A DNA stretch of 64,000 nucleotides from Peptoniphilus sp. ING2-D1G (GTDB lineage: Bacteria > Bacillota > Clostridia > Tissierellales > Peptoniphilaceae), in the NCBI GenBank assembly GCA_000952975.1, contig LM997412.1:1054001-1118000 (forward strand). Reading direction: 5' to 3'. Position 1 is the first letter of the stretch. Every line of letters starts with the position of its first letter. The notes under the pieces were generated by a model. It saw only the letters and a list, made by a program, of their open reading frames with translations. It was not told the origin of the DNA and searched no databases. This document shows positions 37,055 to 46,063 of the stretch, one piece after another. A program made the translations under genes and the position numbers.

Positions 37055-37576
37055 TTAAAATTTCTCATAACTCACATGAGTCTCAAATTCAAAGGGCTCT
37101 TTTTCAGGCACATCATTTGCGGGATATCCCAGAGAAATCACACATTCAACATTGTAATTTTCAGGTATATCCAAAATTTCCATTATGTTCTTCCTTGCAT
37201 TTAAACCTTTTTTATCGTCAGTTGAACGAGCATTTACAAAACAAGAACCTATCCCTAAATCCGTAGCGGCAAGCATTAAAAATGTAGCAGCTATACAAGC
37301 ATCCTGACTATACGTGATATCGGCAAGTTCTTTATCAGTCAACACCGCAACGGCTGCCTCGGCGTCTTTTATAAAGCTTGCACCATGCTTTTTAAATTGA
37401 GATAATTTGTGCAGAGTGTCTTTATCTTCTACTAAAATAAAATGCAGACAATCTCTGTTTTTTGCTGTCGGAGAATATAGCCCCGCTTTTAAAATCCTAT
37501 CCAAATCTTTTTTATCTAATTTTTTATCGCTGTATTTTCTTATACTTCTTCTTTTTTTTATCAACTCTTCAAACAT
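37055..37576 (-). CDS. Nitroreductase-family flavoprotein
   Basis: A 173-residue FMN enzyme: the N-terminal RRSIRKY phosphate-binding signature, the AGLYSPTAKNRDCLHFI region and ATDLGIGSCFVNAR. Substrate unknown. I start at MFEELIKKRRS behind GGTGA; the longer frame upstream lacks a site. Head of the run nitroreductase-tsaE-tsaB-rimI-tsaD-adh-membrane protein-trmL. Confidence 0.85.
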   Translation of the reverse strand: MFEELIKKRRSIRKYSDKKLDKKDLDRILKAGLYSPTAKNRDCLHFILVEDKDTLHKLSQFKKHGASFIKDAEAAVAVLTDKELADITYSQDACIAATFLMLAATDLGIGSCFVNARSTDDKKGLNARKNIMEILDIPENYNVECVISLGYPANDVPEKEPFEFETHVSYEKF

Positions 37577-37632
37577 GATTTCACCATCACTTTCTACAAT
37601 ATTATACAACAAAAACAGTTGAAAATAATATT

Positions 37633-38064
37633 TTATAATACCTCTTTGTAATTATATTCATTTAATACCCAAATTCCATTGTTTTTTAAAAGTTGTGCTG
37701 TAACACCCATACTTCCTACCATCTGTCCGCTAAAAGTTCCATCATATACAAAATCGCTTCCGCAGCTGGGTGATCTCTCTTTTAAAATAGCAATTTTAAT
37801 ATTTTCTTCCATGCATTTTTTAAGTGCTAATTCTGCGCCCCTTTTAAAATATTCCGTTACATCTTCTCCCTCTGCATTTACAATTTTTTCACCTTGAATT
37901 TCTGAGGGGCTTCTTGGTGTTTTAAGACCTCCCGCCTCTTCGGGACAGAATTTAACTATTTTATACTTATCTTTTAAAACAGCAATATCCTCTATTAAAT
38001 TATTTTTTCCATCATATCTGCAATTGTCCCCCAATAAACAGGAGCTTACTAAAATCTTTTGCAC
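37633..38064 (-). CDS. DUF523 (TudS-like) cysteine-rich protein
   Basis: A 143-residue protein with the DUF523 motifs SSCLLGDNCRYDG, FCPEEAGGL and KERSPSCGSDFVYDG. The conserved cysteines fit an iron-sulfur cluster. Some family members are thiouracil desulfidases; whether this one is cannot be said. The start is GTG behind AGGTGG. It is divergent from the aconitase X genes. Confidence 0.85.
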   Translation of the reverse strand: MQKILVSSCLLGDNCRYDGKNNLIEDIAVLKDKYKIVKFCPEEAGGLKTPRSPSEIQGEKIVNAEGEDVTEYFKRGAELALKKCMEENIKIAILKERSPSCGSDFVYDGTFSGQMVGSMGVTAQLLKNNGIWVLNEYNYKEVL

Positions 38065-38158
38065 ACTACCACCTTTTGTTTTAAAAATTTCCCTATAAAT
38101 AAGTATAGTACATTGTACATAAAAAATATTTTGACTAAATCCTTATAATAGTTTGCTT

Positions 38159-38189
38159 TATTGTGTTGTATAATTAAACTAACACAATA
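38159..38189 (+). promoter_or_regulatory. Inverted repeat over the aconitase X promoter region
   Basis: A perfect 9-bp inverted repeat TATTGTGTT-N13-AACACAATA with a TATAAT-like -10 inside the spacer, directly before the AGAGGTG ribosome site. This is a typical repressor-operator layout. No cognate regulator lies next to it. Confidence 0.45.
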
Positions 38190-38204
38190 ATAGAGGTGAT
38201 TCAA

Positions 38205-39407
38205 TTGGAACTAAATGAACTCCAAAAAAATATGTTAAATGGAGCTTATGGTAAAGGCAAATCCATGGCTATGGAAATACTTGTCGCAATCGGAAACAGT
38301 TTTAAGGCTAAAAAACTCGTTCCCATAGATAGGGCTCATGTATCATTAAGCGCACAAAAAGCCGATAGGTGGTTTGCTGAAAAAATGGCTGCAGCCGGAG
38401 CCACTTGTGCAGTAAAACCCACTGTAAATCCGGGGTATTCTCTTTGTTATTTTAAAAATAAAGATATGTTGAGTAAAGAAGCGGAAAATAACATGATGCG
38501 AGTTGAAAAAGCATACAAACAATTAGGCGCAATTCTCACCTATTCCTGTACTCCCTATGATTTTATAAATACTCCCAATTTTGGAGATATATGCTCCTTT
38601 TCAGAAACAAGCGTTACAATTTATGCAAATTCAGCAGTAGGAGCAAGAACCAACAGAGAAAGTTCCTTCAGCGCCCTTTGCTCGGCAATTACCGGCTTTA
38701 CTCCGGAATATGGATATTTATTCTCTGAAAACAGACATGGAGATATACTTGTACATGTGGAATCAGACCTTGAAGATGAATTTGACTTTTCCATGCTGGG
38801 AATGATGGGCAAAAAAATAGGTCCGGGAAATCCGATATTTAAAAATATATCTAAAATGAAAAAGTAAGATCACATAAGCCTTGGGGCAATGCTGAATATC
38901 TCAGGTTCATACACTATTTACCACGTTCTCGGTATAACTCCCGAAGCCTTGGACTTAGAATCCGCAACGGGTAGCAAAAAAATTAAAAAAGAAATACCAA
39001 TAACACAAAAAGATATAATGGAAATGAAAAAATCCTATCTTCCCAACAAAAAAATAGATTTTGTGATGCTCGGATGCCCACACTATACCTTTGATCAAGT
39101 GTTGAACTTACTTTCTGCATTAAAAATCAAAAAATCAGAGGTTCCTATATTTATATTGACCTCGCGTGCAATTATAGAATTATTAAATTATTTAGGGATA
39201 GAAGAAGAGCTTAAACATTTAGGAGCAGACCTCGTTCCCGATACCTGTGTGGATGAAAAACTCGTCTGGGGATATCTTAAAAATAAAAGAGGCCTTTCTG
39301 ATTCTGCGAAATGTTCCTATTATATGTCGTCCTTCGGTGTCGACATCAAGGTTTTGAGTCAAAAAGACTGTATAAGATTAGCGCAAGGAGAGGAATTATA
39401 TGTCTAA
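38205..39407 (+). pseudogene. Aconitase X large subunit (DUF521), interrupted by an in-frame TAA
   Basis: Two open segments in the same frame (38205-38867 and 38868-39407) together give a full-length aconitase X catalytic subunit of about 400 residues. They are separated only by the TAA at 38865-38867. The first carries NGAYGKGKSMAMEILVAIG and the Fe-S/substrate region up to GKKIGPGNPIFKNI. The second continues DHISLGAML, YHVLGITPEALDL and GCPHYTFDQV. No shift of frame is needed; one base change (for example GAA to TAA) explains the break. A restart at ATG 38889 has no good ribosome site. I start at TTG 38205, 6 bases behind GAGGTG. Either a broken gene, a split enzyme or a sequence error. 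Confidence 0.8.
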
Positions 39408-39804
39408 AATATTTTCTTGTAAAAAAATTTCTAAAGGCTTAGTTGAAGGGACAGTTGTTATTTCTCCTGAACCCATTCTTTTTTATCACACAGATCCGAA
39501 AACCGGTGAGATAACCGAAAAAAACCATCCCCTTTACGGAAAGTCCGTAAAGGATAAAATAATAATTTTTCCCGGCGGAAAAGGAAGCTCTGTCGTACAA
39601 GCGGAAGGGCTCTATTATTTTGAGGAAAAACAATCATCTCCAAAGGCATTCATAGTTGAAAATTTGGATACCGTCTTAGTATCCTGCGCTATAATCATGG
39701 AAATACCAATGGTCAATGAAGTAGATAAAGATTTCTATGAATCCATAAAGGATGGCGATAAAATTATTTTAAATGCAACTAAAGAAATAATAAGAATATT
39801 ATAA
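39400..39804 (+). CDS. Aconitase X swivel (small) subunit, DUF126
   Basis: A 134-residue DUF126 protein: SKGLVEGTVVISPEPI, IFPGGKGSSVVQAEGLYY and IPMVNEVDKDF. With DUF521 it forms aconitase X, a [Fe-S] hydro-lyase whose known substrates include cis-3-hydroxyproline and mevalonate 5-phosphate. Overlaps the large-subunit frame by 8 bases, with AAGGAG upstream. It is intact although its partner is interrupted. Confidence 0.88.
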   Translation: MSKIFSCKKISKGLVEGTVVISPEPILFYHTDPKTGEITEKNHPLYGKSVKDKIIIFPGGKGSSVVQAEGLYYFEEKQSSPKAFIVENLDTVLVSCAIIMEIPMVNEVDKDFYESIKDGDKIILNATKEIIRIL

Positions 39805-39904
39805 AAATTAAAAATTTTATATCTTATTCTATTTTATTAAGTACACTTTCATGGTAAACTATAGATGAGTTTATAATTTATTTTAAATTTACACGGAGGA
39901 TAAA

Positions 39905-40966
39905 ATGTACTCTGATAATATAGATAATGAAAGTATACAATCTGCTAAAATTAGACAAATGCGCAGAAGAAGAAAGATAGAAAAGAGAAAAAAAACAATC
40001 AGACGAAGGCGAATACTCGCCCTAATAGCAATAGTCCTTGTGATTTTTTTGATATATAAAGGTATAAGCGGATTGTTTAACAAAAAGGAGACTGTTTCAA
40101 TCGAAGGTTCTCTGCCGGCTTGGTATATAGGTGTAGTAAGCCAACAAAAGACTCAAGGCTTCTATGTTGCACCTGAATCTTACAATTCACAAAAAAGTAA
40201 ATTTTTATCTGCATATGACAAAGCCACCACTTTGAATATGAAAATAGTTCCCGGATCAAACCATGTAACTTCAGCCATTAATTACGCCTATGACACAGCT
40301 CAAATAAGAACTTATATAAGAGGAGAAGTTGAATATACAGGAGCTCAAAAATTGGTATTTCTTACCTTTGATGACGGTCCAAACAACATTATAACCCCTC
40401 AAATATTGGATATTTTAGACAAAAATGACGTTCATGCAACATTCTTTTTATTGGGTTCTGATATAAATGAAGCACATCAAGGTGTTTTAAATAGGATGTT
40501 ACTTGAGGGAAACGGCATAGGAATTCACTCTTTTTCACATGTTTACGAAGAATTATATCCCGACAATGCCGCCAATCCTTCTAAAATAATTGAAGAAGCT
40601 AAGTTGTCTCAAAACAGACTTCAAAATATATTTGGAGAAGATTTTGTCTCACATGTTTGGAGATATCCCGGTGGTCATATGTCTTGGAATAATACCATAG
40701 AATCAGATGCCATATTGAAAGAAAACGGATTTGAATGGATCGACTGGAATTGCATGAGCGGAGATGCCGAACCCGAGGATAAAAGACCTAAGTCCGGAGA
40801 AGAAGCCGCAGCTTTTGTAGATGCGACCTTAAATAAAAATCTTCACAATGAAGTTGCAGTAGTCTTGATGCACGATTCAAAGAATAAAACGAACACGGTA
40901 AATCACCTACAATCTATAATAGATTACTTTAAAGATAAAGATTATAAATTTGGAATTTTGAAATAA
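39905..40966 (+). CDS. Membrane-anchored polysaccharide deacetylase (PgdA-like)
   Basis: A 353-residue protein: a very basic N-terminus (about 20-40), one membrane helix near 38-55, a linker domain, and a NodB domain from about 150. The latter has metal/catalytic motifs LTFDDGPNN, GIHSFSHVYEEL (H-S-F-S-H), WRYPGGHMSW and VVLMHDS. Such enzymes remove acetyl groups from peptidoglycan or other wall glycans and give lysozyme resistance. Good ribosome site (CGGAGG); own terminator downstream. Confidence 0.88.
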   Translation: MYSDNIDNESIQSAKIRQMRRRRKIEKRKKTIRRRRILALIAIVLVIFLIYKGISGLFNKKETVSIEGSLPAWYIGVVSQQKTQGFYVAPESYNSQKSKFLSAYDKATTLNMKIVPGSNHVTSAINYAYDTAQIRTYIRGEVEYTGAQKLVFLTFDDGPNNIITPQILDILDKNDVHATFFLLGSDINEAHQGVLNRMLLEGNGIGIHSFSHVYEELYPDNAANPSKIIEEAKLSQNRLQNIFGEDFVSHVWRYPGGHMSWNNTIESDAILKENGFEWIDWNCMSGDAEPEDKRPKSGEEAAAFVDATLNKNLHNEVAVVLMHDSKNKTNTVNHLQSIIDYFKDKDYKFGILK

Positions 40967-40990
40967 ACCCGCATTTTACGGGTTTATTTT
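40961..40990 (+). terminator. Terminator after the deacetylase gene
   Basis: AAATAAACCCG and CGGGTTTATTT arms with a 7-base loop, overlapping the stop codon and followed by T-rich sequence. Confidence 0.8.
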
Positions 40991-41014
40991 ATATATATTT
41001 ATTAAGGAGGCTTT

Positions 41015-42271
41015 ATGTTAAATATTGATAATAACAATGTTTTAATAGACAATGTAAAGGTAAAAGATTTAAAGAAAAACTATGGAACCCCTCTATATAT
41101 CTATTCTGTAAGCTCCATCAAAGACAGAATTGCCGAACTGAAAAAAGATTTTTTAAATAAATATGAAAAAACTACCGTATCCTATGCTGCGAAAGCCTTT
41201 ATCTGCAAAAGTTTACTCGATATAATATCCGAAGAAAATTTAAACTTGGATGTAGTGAGTGGCGGAGAGTTGTATATAGCTCTAAAAAGTGGCTTTGATC
41301 CGAAGAAAATAGAGTTTAACGGAAACAATAAGCTCCCTGAAGAAATAGATATGGCAGTGAAAAACAATGTTGGAAAAATAATAATAGACGGTTCAAAAGA
41401 AATCTGTTTGATTAACGATGCCGCTGAAAAATACGGCAAAAAAATAAATGTTCTCTTCAGAATAACACCCGGTGTAGATGCACATACTCACAAATACATT
41501 CAAACAGCAGCTGTAGATTCAAAATTCGGATTTAATGTAGATGAAGTATTAGACGAGGTTAAAAAGGTAGTAAATAATGATAATTTTAACTTTCTGGGAT
41601 ACCATTACCATTTAGGTTCACAACTTTTTGATAATGATATTTATATAAAAGCTCTGGAGATTGCCATAGACTTAATTGAAAAAACTAAAAATTTAACGGG
41701 TAAATACATCAAAGAATTAAATATAGGCGGAGGATTCGGAATAACCTATACTGATGAAAAAAGAAAACCCTACAGTTATTTCTTGGATCCTGTAATGGAA
41801 AAAATAGATGCCCATTTTGAAAATAAAAATGACAGACCTATGATTACAATTGAACCAGGAAGAAGTATAGTAGGAGAAGCCGGATACACTCTTTACACAG
41901 TGGGAAATATCAAAGATATTAAAAATATCAGAAAATACGTATCCATTGACGGCGGAATGACAGATAATATAAGACCTGCGCTATACGGAGCAAAATACGA
42001 TGCCATAGTTGTAAATGCAACAAATGATAAAAAAGAAGAAATAGTGACGATTTGCGGAAAATGTTGCGAATCGGGAGATATTATAATAAAGGACATCTTG
42101 CTTCCTGAAATAAAAACCGGAGATTTGATTTTAATTAAATCCACAGGTGCCTATGGATTTTCAATGTCATCAAATTACAACTCCATGCTACGACCTCCCG
42201 TTGTGTTTGTAAACTCCGGAAAACACTTCTTGGCAATTAAAGGGCAAAGTTTTGAAGATTTAGCCTTTTAA
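41015..42271 (+). CDS. lysA: Diaminopimelate decarboxylase
   Basis: A 418-residue fold-type III PLP enzyme making lysine from meso-diaminopimelate: PLP-Lys in VSYAAKAFICK, YHLGSQLF-type region, INIGGGFG-like LNIGGGFGITY, EPGRSIVGEAG and the catalytic CGKCCESGDII. The start has AAGGAGG 6 bases upstream. A single-gene unit. Confidence 0.93.
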   Translation: MLNIDNNNVLIDNVKVKDLKKNYGTPLYIYSVSSIKDRIAELKKDFLNKYEKTTVSYAAKAFICKSLLDIISEENLNLDVVSGGELYIALKSGFDPKKIEFNGNNKLPEEIDMAVKNNVGKIIIDGSKEICLINDAAEKYGKKINVLFRITPGVDAHTHKYIQTAAVDSKFGFNVDEVLDEVKKVVNNDNFNFLGYHYHLGSQLFDNDIYIKALEIAIDLIEKTKNLTGKYIKELNIGGGFGITYTDEKRKPYSYFLDPVMEKIDAHFENKNDRPMITIEPGRSIVGEAGYTLYTVGNIKDIKNIRKYVSIDGGMTDNIRPALYGAKYDAIVVNATNDKKEEIVTICGKCCESGDIIIKDILLPEIKTGDLILIKSTGAYGFSMSSNYNSMLRPPVVFVNSGKHFLAIKGQSFEDLAF

Positions 42272-42286
42272 AAATTTTTGCAATTT

Positions 42287-42314
42287 AAAAGGCGACTTGA
42301 AAGTCGCCTTTTTT
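42287..42314. terminator. Bidirectional terminator between lysA and ridA
   Basis: Perfect 12-bp stem AAAAGGCGACTT/AAGTCGCCTTTT with a two-base centre and flanking T run; lies between convergent genes. Confidence 0.88.
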
Positions 42315-42317
42315 AAT

Positions 42318-42737
42318 TTACTTGTATGATGCTATTATTTGAATTTCAACAGGTGCCCTTCCCGGAAGAGATTTTACTCCTATTGCTGTTCTCGAACAAA
42401 TCGCTATATCGCCCAGTTCGTTTACAATGTATTCAGATGCAAAATCTGCAAGTTTTGAGTGGGATGTAAAATCGTCTTCTGCATTTATATAAACTGTCAT
42501 TGTCATAATTGCTTCAATTTCTTCATCTTCCACCAGCGTGTTTTTTATAGCTGTAATTGCGTTCTTAGCAGCTTGTACAACAGCATCCTTATAATCTTCA
42601 AGAGGTTTGTCCCTTTCAACCTTTCCCTCTTGTATCAGTTTGCCATCAAGCCTCGGAGTCATACCTGCGGAAAATATAAAATTCGCAGATTTTTTTGCCG
42701 GTATATACTTACCTTGAGGTATTGGATTTTTTTCCAT
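42318..42737 (-). CDS. RidA-family enamine/imine deaminase
   Basis: A 139-residue RidA protein: SANFIFSAGMTPR, the MTMTVYINAEDDF strand and the C-terminal SLPGRAPVEIQIIASYK with the conserved Arg. Such trimers hydrolyse reactive enamine/imine intermediates from PLP enzymes. It starts right at the end of an aminotransferase gene, whose intermediates it probably clears. Confidence 0.88.
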   Translation of the reverse strand: MEKNPIPQGKYIPAKKSANFIFSAGMTPRLDGKLIQEGKVERDKPLEDYKDAVVQAAKNAITAIKNTLVEDEEIEAIMTMTVYINAEDDFTSHSKLADFASEYIVNELGDIAICSRTAIGVKSLPGRAPVEIQIIASYK

Positions 42738-43954
42738 TATTTCACCCTGTACCTTTCAATCATTTGTACGATTCTATCCACAGCATCTGCTGCTTTGACA
42801 GGATCTTGGGAGAAATTTAACCTTATGCAGTCGTCAAATTGCGGTCCGAACTCAGTGCCTACAGTCACCATTACATTTGCGTGCTCTCTTAAAATTTTGA
42901 CGAAATCGCCAATGGATACATCTAATTTAGGAAGTTTTGGGAATATATAGGATCCTCCTTCAGTGGCTCTTATTTGTACTCCTTCTACACTTTTGAATTT
43001 TGCAACCAAATCATCTCTTATCGCTTGATGTTTTTTTACTCTTTCTTCAAGCCAGCCTTCCGGTTCATCGAACCATAAATCCAGCATCGCCTGATTGTAT
43101 CCGGGAGCTCTTAAAGATACAATAGCTTGGAGTTTTTCCATTCTGTCGATGATTTCTTTTGATCCATAAGCAATTCCAAGTCTAAATCCACTCATGGATT
43201 CGGTCTTTGATGGTCCAATTATCGTAATCAACTTATCGAAATCCACATCTTCGTTTATCATGTGGTGGAATTCTCTTCCATCAAATATTTGTCTTGAATA
43301 AAGTTCATCAGCAAGAAGTGTTACATCATATTCTCTTACAAGCCTTGCAATTTCAGAAAGCTCTTCCTTTGAGTACACAGCACCTGTTGGGTTGCTCGGA
43401 TTTGTAAAAAGAAATACTCCCACTCCGTCTTTAAAGGCATTTTCCAAATCAGAAAAATTAATTCCCGCTTTACCTTCCGGAGCGTTTAAATAATCAAGCT
43501 CTATAGGATAAATATCTGCTTCCAAAAATTCCGCAAGTTTTTTATTGTCAAAGTAATCCGGTTCTAAAATTGCAACTTTATCGCCTGCCGCTATAAGTGA
43601 ACTCATGGCTAAGAAAAGCGCACCTTGAGTTCCCGGTGTGATGATTATGTTTTCATCCGGATTTATTTGCACTCCGGTGAATTTAGAAATCTTCTTTGAC
43701 ACATCTTCTCTTATATACTTATGTCCTCTGTACTCTGAATACGCCTGTTTTCCTCCGGCATTGTAAGATTCTATAAATCTTTCCAAAGAACCGGGAATCG
43801 GCTCATGTGCATCAACATCTCCGTGAGAGAAATCTACCAATTCACCATCTAATTTTTCACCCCTTAAATCCAGCTTAATTTCACCTTGAAGTGATTCTTG
43901 CCCCGGGGCATTATCAATACCTAATCTTTTAAATTTTTCTTCTATTCTGCTCAT
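42737..43954 (-). CDS. Class I/II PLP aminotransferase
   Basis: A 405-residue fold-type I enzyme: VQINPDENIIITPGTQGALF, the FTNPSNPTGAVYSKEEL loop, ADELYSRQIF, the Schiff-base Lys in GPSKTESMSGFRLG, and a C-terminal Arg region (CIRLNFSQ). Substrate not determinable; neighbouring symporter debris suggests an amino acid or dicarboxylate. One base overlaps ridA. Confidence 0.85.
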   Translation of the reverse strand: MSRIEEKFKRLGIDNAPGQESLQGEIKLDLRGEKLDGELVDFSHGDVDAHEPIPGSLERFIESYNAGGKQAYSEYRGHKYIREDVSKKISKFTGVQINPDENIIITPGTQGALFLAMSSLIAAGDKVAILEPDYFDNKKLAEFLEADIYPIELDYLNAPEGKAGINFSDLENAFKDGVGVFLFTNPSNPTGAVYSKEELSEIARLVREYDVTLLADELYSRQIFDGREFHHMINEDVDFDKLITIIGPSKTESMSGFRLGIAYGSKEIIDRMEKLQAIVSLRAPGYNQAMLDLWFDEPEGWLEERVKKHQAIRDDLVAKFKSVEGVQIRATEGGSYIFPKLPKLDVSIGDFVKILREHANVMVTVGTEFGPQFDDCIRLNFSQDPVKAADAVDRIVQMIERYRVK

Positions 43955-43973
43955 TTCATCCTCCTCTTGGTTT

Positions 43974-44207
43974 TTAAGAGTTCAATACTTCCCTATCCAA
44001 TTCATTTACAGAAGCCGCAACTACTATTGTTCCTGCCAAGTCGCCTGAAATATTTGCTGTAGTGTGAGCTATGTCAATAACAGGCCAGATAGCGGCCAAA
44101 ATGGGAATAAGAGTAAGAGGCATTCCCAAAGTTTGTAACAAAACTGTTGACATTACAATACCCGCTCCCTTTACTCCTGCAGCACCTATTGAAAGTACAA
44201 GTCCCAT
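43974..44207 (-). pseudogene. C-terminal remnant of a sodium:dicarboxylate/amino acid symporter
   Basis: A 77-residue open stretch equals the last part of SDF-family carriers: LSIGAAGVKGAGIVMSTVLL, then LTLIPILAAIWPVIDIAHTT, ANISGDLAGTIVVA. Normal carriers have about 400 residues; sequence upstream of 44207 is AT-rich and not coding. No ribosome site precedes the ATG. A truncated leftover of a gene that once preceded the aminotransferase. Confidence 0.8.
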
Positions 44208-44481
44208 AAATATAAATTGTATGTATAATAATTATTGTTATATGTATCGTATTTTGATAATTTTAATACTTGCATAATATATCTTTACATAATCATATCA
44301 AAAATATTAAAATTTATCTAATAGCTAATACATATAATGTTATGAATTTAAAGTTATAAAAAATAAGATAATTGTTTTCTTGAGTCTATTCAATATACTA
44401 TTTACAAACTTGTTTATATAATTAAAATGGATTTAATTTTACAAGTTTTGGCTCTTATAAGTTTTTTGTTTATAAGACATT
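44208..44481. other. AT-rich non-coding stretch
   Basis: About 270 very AT-rich bases with no plausible reading frame and no RNA structure I can support. It occupies the place where the missing N-terminal part of the symporter would be, so it may be deletion scar or degraded sequence. Confidence 0.5.
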
Positions 44482-44516
44482 AAAAAGCTATGAGAAATAA
44501 AATCTCATAGCTTTTT
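44482..44516 (-). terminator. Terminator after the glutaredoxin gene
   Basis: AAAAAGCTATGAGA and TCTCATAGCTTTTT arms with a 7-base loop; T runs on both strands. Closes the metG-to-glutaredoxin gene run. Confidence 0.85.
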
Positions 44517-44579
44517 TTACTGAAACTATCTTAAATCAAAATTTTATATAGATACACTTACTTATATTTTAATATTTAA

Positions 44580-44810
44580 TTATTTATCAAGTAATGTATC
44601 TAATTTCGCTTTGTCAAAGCCTACTATTTCTTCACCATCTATATCAATTACAGGTACTCCGGTGTATCCTTTTGCCATAAGTTCAGCTCTGGCTTTGCTG
44701 TCTGTTTGTACATTTCTTTCTTCAAATTCCACATTTTTATCGTTTAGATATTCCTTGGCCATTGTGCAGTAAGGACAAGTGCTTGACGTATATATTACAA
44801 CTTTGTTCAT
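44580..44810 (-). CDS. Glutaredoxin-like (NrdH-type) redox protein
   Basis: A 76-residue thioredoxin-fold protein with active site CPYC (Cys12, Cys15) in YTSSTCPYCTMAKEYL, cis-Pro in YTGVPVIDIDG and a C-terminal GFDKAKLDTLL. It could reduce a ribonucleotide reductase or other thiols. It follows an ArsR-type regulator by about 50 bases. AAGGGGG ribosome site. Confidence 0.88.
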   Translation of the reverse strand: MNKVVIYTSSTCPYCTMAKEYLNDKNVEFEERNVQTDSKARAELMAKGYTGVPVIDIDGEEIVGFDKAKLDTLLDK

Positions 44811-44862
44811 TTAATTTCCCCCTTCTTTATATTGATAATATACCCTCCTTATGTTCTTTTAA

Positions 44863-45138
44863 TCACTTTGATTTATGTTTTGCGTGTTCATGTGCTTGCT
44901 TAAATATTGTCAAAACATGAGCGTCATCAAGGGAATAAATTGCATTTCTTGAAACCCTCTTTACCTTTACGAGTTCGGCTTCTCTTAGAAGAGCCAGTTG
45001 GTGTGAAACCAAGGACTGACTTAAATCCAATGTCTTTGCAATGTCACTCACGCACATGGATGTTTCCGAAAGGGTGTAAATTATCTTCAGCCTTGTGGGG
45101 TCTCCCAACATTTTTAGAATCATGGACATGTATTCCAT
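44863..45138 (-). CDS. ArsR-family transcriptional regulator
   Basis: A winged-helix protein: LKMLGDPTRLKIIYTLSE, CVSDIAKTLDLSQSLVSHQL (recognition helix) and the wing KVKRVSRNAIYSL, ending in a His-rich tail (HEHAKHKSK). The Cys before the recognition helix matches metal sensors with a CV-type motif; His residues at the end could be further ligands. The first ATG (45138) has only a weak site. The frame is open back to about 45199, next to AAAGGAGGGG inside the rsmA end, but without ATG/GTG/TTG, so the true start is unsure. Confidence 0.85.
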   Translation of the reverse strand: MEYMSMILKMLGDPTRLKIIYTLSETSMCVSDIAKTLDLSQSLVSHQLALLREAELVKVKRVSRNAIYSLDDAHVLTIFKQAHEHAKHKSK

Positions 45139-45187
45139 TGTTTTTTCATCTTCTATAAATTTGTTTATATTTTCTATGTTTTGCTCA

Positions 45188-46063
45188 TTAATTTCTATTA
45201 AAATCCCCTCCTTTAATTTTAGGGAAATTTATTGAAAGGACAATAAACTCCTCAATACTCAAAGTTTCTCCTCTTCTCGAGGGATTTATGTTCGAAATTT
45301 CAAGTGCTTTTAGTATGTCCGATTTTTCTATGTCAAATCCATAACTTGAAAGAGCGTTTAATATAGTCTTTCTCCTTTTGGAAAAGGAGGCTTTAACTAT
45401 TTTAAAAAACTTTTCTTTGTCTATTTGCGGTAAATCTTTTTTAAATTTCAGTTTTATAACGGCTGAGTCCACATTGGGCTTGGGCATAAAATTATTTTTT
45501 GAAACACTGAATTCATAAGAGACCTCGGAGTAAAATTGAACAAAGATGCTTAAAGTCCCGTAATCCTTAGTGGAGTGCTTTGCTGTAAATCTGTTTGCCA
45601 CTTCTTTTTGCATCATTATGGTGATGGAATCTATATTCAAATCCGACTCTATGAATTTTGCCACAATAGGTGTAGTTATATAGTAGGGTAAATTTGCGAC
45701 CACCTTAAAGGAATGCTCTTTGAATTCCTTCTTAACGATATTTTCCAAATCCAGTTTTAAAAAATCTCCAAATTTGACAACTACATTTTCATAGGGAAGG
45801 GATTCCTTCAAAATATCCCTTAAAGATTCGTCTATCTCAACAGCTAATACTTTTTTTGCCCTCAAAGCAAGTTCTTCCGTGAGTGTCCCTATTCCCGGAC
45901 CTATTTCCAATACATGGTCATTTTCATCTATTTCTGCAGTATTGGCGATATTTCTGACTATATTTCCATCTATTAAAAAATTTTGACCGAGGGATTTTGT
46001 AAATCTAAATCCATATTTATTAAGAAGTTCTATAACTCTATGTGGTTTATAAAGTCTCTCCAT
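45188..46063 (-). CDS. rsmA: 16S rRNA dimethyladenosine transferase RsmA (KsgA)
   Basis: A 291-residue SAM-dependent methyltransferase: KSLGQNFLIDGNIVRNIA, SAM motif VLEIGPGIGTLTEELA, and the adenine-binding NLPYYITTPIV. It dimethylates A1518/A1519 of 16S rRNA. Its start lies inside the end of rnmV (17-base overlap), a pairing conserved in Firmicutes. Confidence 0.96.
   Translation of the reverse strand: MERLYKPHRVIELLNKYGFRFTKSLGQNFLIDGNIVRNIANTAEIDENDHVLEIGPGIGTLTEELALRAKKVLAVEIDESLRDILKESLPYENVVVKFGDFLKLDLENIVKKEFKEHSFKVVANLPYYITTPIVAKFIESDLNIDSITIMMQKEVANRFTAKHSTKDYGTLSIFVQFYSEVSYEFSVSKNNFMPKPNVDSAVIKLKFKKDLPQIDKEKFFKIVKASFSKRRKTILNALSSYGFDIEKSDILKALEISNINPSRRGETLSIEEFIVLSINFPKIKGGDFNRN

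Noticed and set aside
38865-38867. Programmed recoding (selenocysteine or pyrrolysine) at the aconitase X stop
   Set aside because: The codon is TAA, not TGA or TAG, and no recoding structure is visible.
38889-39407. Second half of aconitase X as an independent gene
   Set aside because: It is in the same frame as the first half with only one stop between, has no good ribosome site, and the conserved sequence runs across the stop.
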